From Puniceicoccaceae bacterium (lineage in GTDB: Bacteria > Verrucomicrobiota > Verrucomicrobiia > Opitutales > Coraliomargaritaceae): 5,063 bases of DNA. How positions within the stretch are numbered: position 1 is the first letter of the stretch; every line of letters begins with the position of its first letter. Of this stretch, positions 1 to 5,063 are shown piece after piece. The stretch lies in assembly GCA_003566795.1 (NCBI GenBank), contig PXBU01000341.1:1-5063 (forward strand), in the 5' to 3' direction. A program made the position numbers and the translations under genes. The notes under the pieces were generated by a model, which saw nothing but the letters and a program-made list of their open reading frames with translations, was not told the DNA's origin and made no database searches.

Positions 1-1
1 A

Positions 2-847
2 CTGAAAAAAGTGGTGAAGCCGACGATGGAGATCATGGCTTCGATGCCTTCTGTCATTCTGGGATTTTTCGCCGGCATGTGGCTTTCACCGCTGATCAGT
101 AATGCGGTGCCCTCGGTGATGCTGTCGATCGTGGGGCTGTTTGTGGGTGCGATCCTGGTGGGCTGGGGCTGGAGTCATCTGCCCAACCGGATTCGGATGC
201 GGGTCCCGAGCGGGCTGGAGTTTGCTTTCGTTTTCCTGCCAGCGATTTTAGTCGGATGGGCAGGCTGGCAGTTTGGGCAAGTCGTCGAAAACTGGATGTT
301 TGTGCAATACGACGATGTGCTCCAGCGCGATGTCGGCTCCTTCCGCATGTGGGTGGTGCAAGCTCTCGGCTGGGACTTCGAGACGCGCAATGCGCTGGTG
401 GTGGGTTTTGCGATGGGCTTCGCGGTTATCCCCATCATCTTCACTATCTCCGAGGACTCTTTGAGCAATGTGCCTAGTTCCTTTAAATCGGGTTCGCTGG
501 CACTGGGCGCAAGCCGTTGGCAGACAGCGATGCGGATCGTGGTGCCGACTGCGGCGGCGGGCATCTTCTCGGCTCTAATGATCGGTTTCGGCCGCGCGAT
601 CGGCGAGACGATGATCATGGTGATGGCGACCGGCAATTCGGTCGTGCAGGATTTCAACCCCTTCACCGGCATGCGGACGCTTTCCGCAAATATCGCGGTG
701 GAGATCTCGGAAGCCGAGCAGAACGGCACGCTTTATCGCACGCTCTTCCTGTGCGCCTTTCTGCTTTTTATATTCACCTTTACGCTGAACACGATTGCGG
801 AGGTGCTCCGGCAATGGCTGCGAAAAAAATACCGCGCCGTTGAGTGA
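2..847 (+). CDS. pstC: Phosphate ABC transporter permease PstC (5' truncated by window edge)
   Basis: One of the two inner-membrane permease subunits of the PstSCAB high-affinity phosphate importer. The open frame runs in from the left edge; 281 residues are visible and the true start lies upstream. The visible part opens with a segment typical of long PstC proteins (KPTMEIMASMPSVILGFFAG). Two further hydrophobic stretches follow (about 115-165 and 215-275). The conserved core comes next, with the EAA loop that docks on the ATPase at about 488-562 (GSLALGASRWQ, then IVVP). After it comes the GRAIGETMIMVMATGN helix characteristic of PstC, and then a last membrane helix and a basic cytoplasmic tail (LRKKYRAVE). 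The GETM segment and position before pstA argue for PstC rather than another importer permease. The hydrophobic insertion before the core exceeds the short E. coli form (319 residues). pstA begins 48 bp after the stop, consistent with one transcript. Confidence 0.93.
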   Translation: MKKVVKPTMEIMASMPSVILGFFAGMWLSPLISNAVPSVMLSIVGLFVGAILVGWGWSHLPNRIRMRVPSGLEFAFVFLPAILVGWAGWQFGQVVENWMFVQYDDVLQRDVGSFRMWVVQALGWDFETRNALVVGFAMGFAVIPIIFTISEDSLSNVPSSFKSGSLALGASRWQTAMRIVVPTAAAGIFSALMIGFGRAIGETMIMVMATGNSVVQDFNPFTGMRTLSANIAVEISEAEQNGTLYRTLFLCAFLLFIFTFTLNTIAEVLRQWLRKKYRAVE

Positions 848-895
848 TCCTGCGACGAAGCCCTTAGCTAAAAAAACTTTAAGAGACAACGAGAC

Positions 896-2620
896 ATGGA
901 AGCGACGAATAGTGCCTTCGAAAAAAATATGAAGCCCGTAGGTGAGACCTGGGTTTGGGTGACTGGGGCGGGTCTGGCCATTGGTTTGGCGATGATTCTG
1001 TTCCTGTTATCGGTGATCGCCTGGAACGGCCTGAATTACTTCTGGCCCAAGCAAATCGCTGAGGTGCAGCTCAGCGAGTCGGGCCGCTCCGATTTCCGCG
1101 GCGAAGATTACGTTCGCGGCGTCATCACTCAGCGCCGTGCTCTGACCGTAGAGAACTTGAGCCCGGAAAATGCGGATCTAGTCGATTTGGCGCAGGAGAA
1201 CCCTGACTTCATGCGGGAAATGCAGCTCTACACGGGCAATCGTGATGTCTTCGCCACACAAAACTTCGCTTATTTGGTGATGGGGGATATCGAGCAAATC
1301 GAATATCCCGAGGATCTGATGGTGGTCGAGCGGATGGAATGGGGCAACGCCATCGTCCGCCCGCGCTCGCTCAACCTGAGCGATGGCACGGTCATCTCGG
1401 CAGAAGCCCCGGCCTTCGCAATGCACTTGCGGGATGAGGTCGACCAAGTCCGCGAGCTGCGACAGCAGATTACCCGCATCGAGCGCCGGGACATGGGACG
1501 CATCAATACGGCGTTAAACCGGGAGGGCCTGGAGATACGCTTCCTGAATTCGCTGACGGAGCGGACGGAAGCTCAAGAGCGGGAACTGGAGTCACGCTTG
1601 GCTGAGATCGAAAATCTCAAGGAGCGGCTCAAACCACTGGAAGCGAAGAGTGCCGCCTTGAGGGAGGAGATTCGGGCGCACTCCTTCACATTCGAGCTGG
1701 TCGGTGGCATTGAGCGAACGCAGTCGCTGGGAGATATCGTCAACTTTTACCAACCGAATCAGATGAGCCTGACGCAAAAGGCAGGCTGGTTCTGCTTCAA
1801 AATCTGGGAATTCGTCAGCGACTATCCCCGCGAGGCCAACACCGAAGGGGGTGTCTTTCCGGCGCTGTTTGGCACCTTTGTCATGACGCTGCTGATGAGT
1901 CTGGCAGTGACTCCGTTTGGCGTCCTGGCAGCGGTCTATCTGCGCGAGTATGCGAAGCAGGGACCCTTGGTGAGTGCGGTCCGCATCTCGATCAATAATC
2001 TGGCGGGGGTTCCGGCCATCGTGTTCGGCGTATTCGGCCTAGGCTTCTTCATTCACGAAGTTGGCGCTACCATCGACCGGGTTTTCTACCCGAATATGGT
2101 GGCGATCAATACACCCGTCTTCGGGACAGGGGGCATATTGTGGGCCTCACTCACGCTGGCCCTGATGACGGTGCCGGTGGTGATTGTCGCAACGGAGGAA
2201 GCACTGGCTGCGGTCTCGCGCGGCGTGCGCGAGGGTTCGCTCGCCTGCGGGGCTTCCAAATGGCAGACGATCCAGAAGCTGGTGCTGCCAGCGGCCAGCC
2301 CGGGGATTTTGACCGGTTTGATTCTAGCCATGGCCCGCGGCGCAGGCGAGGTCGCACCGCTGCTGCTGGTCGGCGTGATGGCGCTGGCACCGAGTTTACC
2401 GGTCGACGACATGTTCCCCTTCGTCCACCTTGACCGAAAGTTTATGCACCTGGGATTCCATATTTACATCGTCGCGCTCCAGTCGCCTGACACGGAAGCC
2501 ACCAAGCCACTGGTATTTGCCTCCACGCTGGTGCTGATCCTGATGGTGATCGTGCTCAATCTCGGCGCTATTCTAATCCGCAATCATCTACGCAAAAAAC
2601 TGCAATCGTCGGCCTTCTAA
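896..2620 (+). CDS. pstA: Phosphate ABC transporter permease PstA, long form
   Basis: Second permease subunit of the Pst phosphate importer, 574 residues, about twice the size of E. coli PstA (296). Residues 20-48 form the first membrane helix. Residues about 50-315 form a large hydrophilic region, presumably periplasmic, including a heptad-like charged stretch at about 180-262 that should be a coiled coil. The permease core follows with helices near 320-350, 358-388, 410-432, 464-495 and 538-562. The EAA loop, which contacts PstB, is at about 446-474 (EGSLACGASKWQ, then LVLPAASPGI). The segment ARGAGEVAPLLLVG at 480-493 is a PstA hallmark. Similar long PstA proteins occur in Pseudomonas and related bacteria (recalled family knowledge). 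The ATG at 896 has only a weak purine run (AGAG at 882-885, spacing 10) upstream. No competing start gives a complete first helix. Confidence 0.95.
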   Translation: MEATNSAFEKNMKPVGETWVWVTGAGLAIGLAMILFLLSVIAWNGLNYFWPKQIAEVQLSESGRSDFRGEDYVRGVITQRRALTVENLSPENADLVDLAQENPDFMREMQLYTGNRDVFATQNFAYLVMGDIEQIEYPEDLMVVERMEWGNAIVRPRSLNLSDGTVISAEAPAFAMHLRDEVDQVRELRQQITRIERRDMGRINTALNREGLEIRFLNSLTERTEAQERELESRLAEIENLKERLKPLEAKSAALREEIRAHSFTFELVGGIERTQSLGDIVNFYQPNQMSLTQKAGWFCFKIWEFVSDYPREANTEGGVFPALFGTFVMTLLMSLAVTPFGVLAAVYLREYAKQGPLVSAVRISINNLAGVPAIVFGVFGLGFFIHEVGATIDRVFYPNMVAINTPVFGTGGILWASLTLALMTVPVVIVATEEALAAVSRGVREGSLACGASKWQTIQKLVLPAASPGILTGLILAMARGAGEVAPLLLVGVMALAPSLPVDDMFPFVHLDRKFMHLGFHIYIVALQSPDTEATKPLVFASTLVLILMVIVLNLGAILIRNHLRKKLQSSAF

Positions 2621-2718
2621 TATTCCATAAAAAAAGATGCCATCGAAACGGCTTCACCGTTCCGCTACAAAATTGGTTTTTGTCAAAAAATTTATTTTAT
2701 CCTCCATCCTGCATTCAC
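2621..2718 (+). promoter_or_regulatory. pstA-pstB intergenic spacer with weak hairpin and AT-rich tract
   Basis: This 98-bp gap is the largest inside the operon. It holds a small hairpin (AACGG at 2647-2651 pairing with CCGTT at 2657-2661, loop CTTCA; two more pairs possible beyond a mismatch). An AT-rich stretch at 2670-2700 ends just before pstB. The hairpin is short and the T run (2677-2681) starts about 16 nt after the stem, so it is not a convincing terminator. It could be an mRNA processing or stability element separating the permease genes from pstB-phoU. TTGGTT (2673-2678) and TTTTAT (2695-2700), 16 bp apart, are a poor sigma-70-like pair, so an internal promoter is possible but unproven. 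Confidence 0.25.
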
Positions 2719-3540
2719 ATGAGTCATTCCTTCCAACAAAAAGAGTTTCGACCCGCCGCTGAGGGGGCCAACACCCCTTCCGAAAAGCCCGACTTCATCA
2801 AGGTATCCAACTACAATTTCTGGTATGGATCGTCGCAGGTGCTGTTCGATCTGAATATCGATATGCCCAAACAACGGGTGACGGCATTCATCGGCCCGTC
2901 CGGTTGCGGCAAGTCAACGCTGTTGCGAAATATCAACCGGATGAACGACTTGATCGATGGCATCCGCCACGAGGGGGATGTGACGATCGACGGGCACAGC
3001 ATCTACGACCCGCTCCTCGAGGTGATTTCGCTGCGCAAGCGGATCGGCATGGTGTTTCAAAAGTCGAACCCCTTCCCCAAGTCCATCTACGAAAATATCG
3101 TTTATAGCTTGCGCGTGGCGGGCCGGAACAAGAAGTCGGAACTGGACGAAGTGGTGGAGCGCTCACTCAAGGGAGCGGCACTCTGGGATGAGGTGAAAGA
3201 CCGCTTGAGCGAAAGTGCATTTGGCCTCTCCGGCGGGCAGATGCAGCGTCTGTGCATCGCGCGGGCGATTGCGAACCGCCCCGAGATTCTCTTAATGGAC
3301 GAGCCTTGCTCGGCCCTGGACCCCATCGCAACCGGGAAAATTGAGGAACTCATTCACGAACTCAAGAAAGAGTATACCATCGTCATCGTAACGCACAACA
3401 TGCAACAAGCGGCACGTGTCTCCGATCGCACCGCCTTCTTTTATCTGGGCAAGCTGATTGAATATGATGAAACCGACACCATCTTCATGAATCCCAAAAA
3501 AGACCAGACCGAAGCCTACGTCTCTGGACGCTTTGGATAA
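2719..3540 (+). CDS. pstB: Phosphate ABC transporter ATP-binding protein PstB
   Basis: Cytoplasmic ATPase that drives phosphate import through PstC-PstA. From the ATG at 2719 it is 273 residues (E. coli 257). All nucleotide-binding motifs are intact: Walker A GPSGCGKST at 59-67, Q-loop glutamine 114 in VFQKSNPFP, ABC signature LSGGQ at 170-174, Walker B ILLMDEP at 190-196 with catalytic Glu195, D-loop SALD at 198-201, and switch His226 in VTHNM. The PstB-specific features RNINRMNDL and MVFQKSNPFPKSIYEN are present, as is the C-terminal phosphate-family pattern (GKLIEYD, IFMNPK, YVSGRFG). An in-frame TTG at 2680 would add 13 residues. I prefer ATG 2719 because the extra residues resemble no PstB leader, but neither site has a Shine-Dalgarno sequence. 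The roughly 24 residues before the ABC domain are poorly conserved in type. phoU follows 43 bp after the stop. Confidence 0.96.
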   Translation: MSHSFQQKEFRPAAEGANTPSEKPDFIKVSNYNFWYGSSQVLFDLNIDMPKQRVTAFIGPSGCGKSTLLRNINRMNDLIDGIRHEGDVTIDGHSIYDPLLEVISLRKRIGMVFQKSNPFPKSIYENIVYSLRVAGRNKKSELDEVVERSLKGAALWDEVKDRLSESAFGLSGGQMQRLCIARAIANRPEILLMDEPCSALDPIATGKIEELIHELKKEYTIVIVTHNMQQAARVSDRTAFFYLGKLIEYDETDTIFMNPKKDQTEAYVSGRFG

Positions 3541-3583
3541 TTTAACCGCTCAATTCAAACACTCCGATTCAACTTTATACATA

Positions 3584-4222
3584 ATGGAACGCTACTTTCA
3601 CAAAGAACTTGAAGCCATTCGCAGCAAATTGGTTTTTATGGGTGAACAGGCCAATCAAGTCGCCGGCCTTGCCATCGAAGGTTTCCTCGAAAGCGACCTC
3701 GAGAAGACGCAAAGCGCACTCAAGATGGATGACCAGATCGACGAACTGGAAGTCGAGATTGACCGCGATGCGGTGCGCTACATCGCGCTGCGTTCGCCCG
3801 TATCCAGCGATGTCCGACTGATCTTTGTGGCGATCAAAGCCAGTCACGACCTGGAGCGCTCCGGCGATGAGGCGCATAGCATCGCCAAAAACACCCGCAG
3901 TATCCTTACCCGCCAGGGCAAGGTGCTTGAGCCTGTCAGAATCGAAGAGATGAGTCGACTGGCTTTCGCGATGTTGCGCGATGCGCTCACCTCTTTCCTC
4001 GAGGAGGACCTGGAGCTAGCGAAGGGTATCATCCAGCGGGACAAAGAAGTCGACCGGCTCAACAAAGAGAACTTTCGGCTGCTCTCCAGAGGAATGAGCG
4101 GCGAAAACAGGGAAGCATCGACTCAAATCGAGACCATCTTTATCTCCAAATCCATCGAGCGCATAGCCGATCATGCCAAAAACCTGGCCGAGGAAGTGAT
4201 CTACCTGATGACGGGTGAGTAG
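3584..4222 (+). CDS. phoU: Phosphate transport regulator PhoU
   Basis: Cytoplasmic all-helical regulator that restrains the Pst transporter and signals phosphate sufficiency to the PhoR-type sensor kinase. 212 residues from ATG 3584, slightly shorter than E. coli PhoU (241). It shows the family's two pseudo-repeated three-helix halves. Each half has the metal-cluster motif ExxxD: Glu91-Asp95 in DLERSGDEA and Glu192-Asp196 in SIERIADHA. The start is typical for the family (MERYFHKELEAIRSKL), as is the central PVSSDVRLI segment. An in-frame TTG at 3533 overlaps the end of pstB and would add 17 residues, which could give translational coupling. The ATG is preferred because family homology begins there. 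No Shine-Dalgarno sequence precedes it. Its place as last gene of the Pst operon matches the classical pstSCAB-phoU order. Confidence 0.95.
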   Translation: MERYFHKELEAIRSKLVFMGEQANQVAGLAIEGFLESDLEKTQSALKMDDQIDELEVEIDRDAVRYIALRSPVSSDVRLIFVAIKASHDLERSGDEAHSIAKNTRSILTRQGKVLEPVRIEEMSRLAFAMLRDALTSFLEEDLELAKGIIQRDKEVDRLNKENFRLLSRGMSGENREASTQIETIFISKSIERIADHAKNLAEEVIYLMTGE

Positions 4223-4351
4223 CCACGCCCTCCAACAATCGGCGTAGAAATCTCACTTTGAAGTATCTTTTTGGCCCAAAATTTGCATACTTCCCATGTG
4301 ACAGCAAAAACGCTGGGACTAAGATCTTTTCAACCAATCAAACCGATTCCT
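4223..4351 (+). other. Spacer between phoU and the histone-like gene
   Basis: 129 bp without a gene. I see no hairpin plus T run here, so the Pst operon has no obvious terminator after phoU and may read through into the next gene. Some promoter-like AT-rich sequence lies at 4255-4292 (TTGAAG at 4258, CATACT at 4286), but the spacing (22 bp) is too long for a normal sigma-70 promoter. Since the next gene differs in function, it probably has its own promoter here, which I cannot place. Confidence 0.4.
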
Positions 4352-4789
4352 ATGCCTACAAAAAAATCCACCAAGAAGGCGGCCAAGAAAACCGCTGTTA
4401 AAAAAACTGCTGCTAAGAAGACAGTAGCCAAAAAAGCGGCCACAAAAACCGCGACCAAGAAGGTCGCTGCGACGAAAACTCCAGCCAAGAAAGCTTCAGC
4501 AAAAAAAGTCGCAACCCAGCAACCGACTAAAACCACCATCATCGCCAATGTGGACGTAGGCTTCGGCAACAGCCTCTACATCCGCGGCGAGGGAGCCGTC
4601 GGCCTGTCCTGGGACAAGGGCATGGCACTTGAGAACGTCAGTCCCTACGAATGGGTTTTCACCACGACCTCAGCAAAAAACACCGTGACCTTCAAGTTCC
4701 TCATCAACGACGAAGCTTGGGCCGAAGGCGAAAATCTCAGCGTGAAAGCGGGCGGCACTTCGGTCAGCTCACCGATCTTCAGCTGGTAA
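4352..4789 (+). CDS. Lysine-rich histone H1-like protein with small C-terminal beta (CBM/E-set-like) domain
   Basis: Predicted 145-residue two-part protein. Residues 1-60 are an H1-like basic tail built from degenerate KKxA pentads (such as TKKAAKKTAVKKTAAKKT), with 21 lysines, about 15 alanines and no acidic residue. Such tails bind DNA non-specifically in bacterial Hc1/AlgP-type proteins. Residues about 61-145 are different: acidic, aromatic, beta-rich, with SLYIRGEGAVGLSWDKG, a central EWVF strand, TVTFKFLIND and WAEGEN. That order resembles CBM20/CBM48-type starch- or glycogen-binding E-set domains (G..LGxW..G, then W, then FKF..n..W..g.N), but this is by eye only. No signal peptide or membrane helix is visible, so it should be cytoplasmic. 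An in-frame TTG at 4271 would add 27 residues unlike the tail. ATG 4352 is chosen because the basic repeat begins there. No Shine-Dalgarno sequence is seen. The product's exact role is unknown. Confidence 0.82.
   Translation: MPTKKSTKKAAKKTAVKKTAAKKTVAKKAATKTATKKVAATKTPAKKASAKKVATQQPTKTTIIANVDVGFGNSLYIRGEGAVGLSWDKGMALENVSPYEWVFTTTSAKNTVTFKFLINDEAWAEGENLSVKAGGTSVSSPIFSW
4361..4516 (+). repeat. Degenerate ~15-bp coding repeats (KKxA pentads)
   Basis: The 5' part of the histone-like gene is built of imperfect 15-bp units, each with a lysine doublet (AAR AAR) followed by small residues (Ala, Thr, Val). Lysine and alanine codons vary between units, so the array is ancient or selected at protein level rather than a recent expansion. 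Such arrays often differ in copy number between strains. Confidence 0.65.
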
Positions 4790-4815
4790 GGACCTCTTTT
4801 AAAAAATAGTTTTGC

Positions 4816-4845
4816 GAGAGCCCGCCAGATATCTGGCGGGCTCTC
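4816..4845. terminator. Strong bidirectional Rho-independent terminator
   Basis: A perfect 30-nt palindrome: stem GAGAGCCCGCCAG (4816-4828), loop ATAT, then the exact complementary arm (4833-4845). On the + strand it begins 26 nt after the histone-like stop and is followed by TTATTT. On the - strand it is followed, after a few bases, by a T-rich run (complement of the A tract at 4799-4806). It lies between two convergent genes, so it likely ends transcription from both sides. The + strand T run is short and interrupted, but the 13-bp GC-rich stem is very stable. Confidence 0.85.
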
Positions 4846-4850
4846 TTATT

Positions 4851-4950
4851 TCCGCAGGGGCTTTCCTGGGGAAGCCCGCTGAGCGTGCGGGGCGTTGCGG
4901 ACAGAACGTGAGCCTCACAGCGTTCGCGGGTGGCGCGAGCACCACCCCTA
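4851..4950. repeat. GC-rich tract of clustered inverted repeats (REP-like)
   Basis: Non-coding tract between the terminator and the end of the reverse-strand gene. It contains several complementary pairs: TCCGCA (4851-4856) with TGCGGA (4896-4901), enclosing the hairpin GGGCTT/AAGCCC (4858-4863 with 4872-4877) and the alternative CCCGC/GCGGG (4875-4879 with 4887-4891). Further on are GAACG/CGTTC (4904-4908 with 4921-4925) and GGGTGG/CCACCC (4928-4933 with 4942-4947). The density of short palindromes in a 3'-to-3' intergenic region resembles REP/BIME-type dispersed elements. With only one copy in the window, repetition elsewhere cannot be shown. Confidence 0.45.
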
Positions 4951-4964
4951 CGTATGATGAGGCC

Positions 4965-5063
4965 CTACATCGCATCGAGATCGACTAAGATCTCGCGTGG
5001 GCTGGAGCCGTTCTCCGGACCGACGATGCCGCGCTCTTCCAGCTCTTCCATCAATCTGGCGGC
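4965..5063 (-). CDS. ftsK: C-terminal gamma domain of an FtsK/SpoIIIE-family DNA translocase (5' part outside window)
   Basis: Reading the - strand from the right edge gives 32 residues and then a TAG stop at 4967-4965. The visible sequence, AARLMEELEERGIVGP followed by ENGSSPREILVDLDAM, matches the end of the FtsK gamma winged helix (pattern A..L...LE..GIVGP..G.KPREVLV). This domain reads polar chromosomal sequences (KOPS/SRS type) and directs the hexameric motor during chromosome segregation at the division septum. Everything upstream (membrane anchor, motor domain) lies beyond the window, so the protein's full type (FtsK, SpoIIIE or SftA-like) cannot be decided. It is convergent with the histone-like gene and shares the terminator at 4816-4845. 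Confidence 0.85.
   Translation of the reverse strand, partial: AARLMEELEERGIVGPENGSSPREILVDLDAM

Noticed and set aside
175..729. Reverse-strand open frame of 184 residues inside pstC
   Set aside because: It lies opposite a confidently identified permease gene; its translation is Ser/Pro/Arg/Thr-rich with no recognisable domain, typical of an antisense shadow in GC-rich DNA.
2644..2681. Hairpin plus T run after pstA as an operon-ending terminator
   Set aside because: The uninterrupted stem is only five pairs and the T run is about 16 nt away; pstB follows directly as the expected operon partner.
2621..2718. Pho box in the pstA-pstB spacer (TTGTCA at 2680)
   Set aside because: A single half-site-like hexamer with no second direct repeat at the right spacing; the Pho-regulated promoter is expected upstream of the window.
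3554..3581. Promoter-like pair TTCAAA / TATACA (16-bp spacer) before phoU
   Set aside because: Each element matches only four of six consensus bases, and transcription would begin at or after the phoU ATG at 3584, so it could not give a normal phoU message.
4330..4569. Reverse-strand frame of 79 residues, very hydrophobic, looking like a membrane protein
   Set aside because: It is the complement of the AAR/GCN-rich tail of the histone-like gene; the hydrophobic Phe/Ala/Val pattern is an automatic result of reading lysine/alanine codons backwards.

Overview
The window carries the distal part of a phosphate-specific transport (Pst) operon on the + strand. After it come one lysine-rich, histone-H1-like gene on the same strand and the very end of a convergent gene on the - strand that reads as the C-terminal winged-helix (gamma) domain of an FtsK/SpoIIIE-type DNA translocase. 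Coding density is high and almost everything is chromosomal housekeeping. There is no tRNA, rRNA, CRISPR array, transposase or phage gene.

Layout: positions 2-847 are the 3' part of pstC (permease), cut by the window edge. Positions 896-2620 are pstA (second permease), in an unusually long form. Positions 2719-3540 are pstB (ATPase) and 3584-4222 are phoU (signalling regulator). Positions 4352-4789 encode a two-part protein with a KKxA-repeat basic tail and a small beta-rich C-terminal domain. A perfect 30-nt palindrome at 4816-4845 is a probable bidirectional terminator. Positions 4851-4950 are a GC-rich tract packed with inverted repeats. The reverse-strand ftsK-like 3' end runs from 5063 to 4965.

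How the genes work together: PstC and PstA form the membrane channel for inorganic phosphate. PstB powers it with ATP. PhoU links transporter state to phosphate-starvation signalling, classically through a PhoR-type kinase. The binding protein PstS and any Pho-regulated promoter must lie upstream of the window, because the operon is entered in mid-pstC. PstC and PstA both belong to the long subtype: PstC has extra membrane and extramembrane sequence ahead of the permease core, and PstA has a roughly 270-residue N-terminal extracytoplasmic domain with a predicted coiled coil.

Organism: a moderately GC-rich Gram-negative-type bacterium. Lysine/alanine-rich H1-like tails, the near absence of Shine-Dalgarno sequences before pstB, phoU and the histone-like gene, and the long Pst permeases together suggest a Verrucomicrobiota member, perhaps Opitutae/Puniceicoccales. 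This is inference from style, not a database match. The most noteworthy items are the H1-tail plus carbohydrate-binding-like fusion and the structured repeat tract near its 3' end. I do not see a clearly new multi-gene system.
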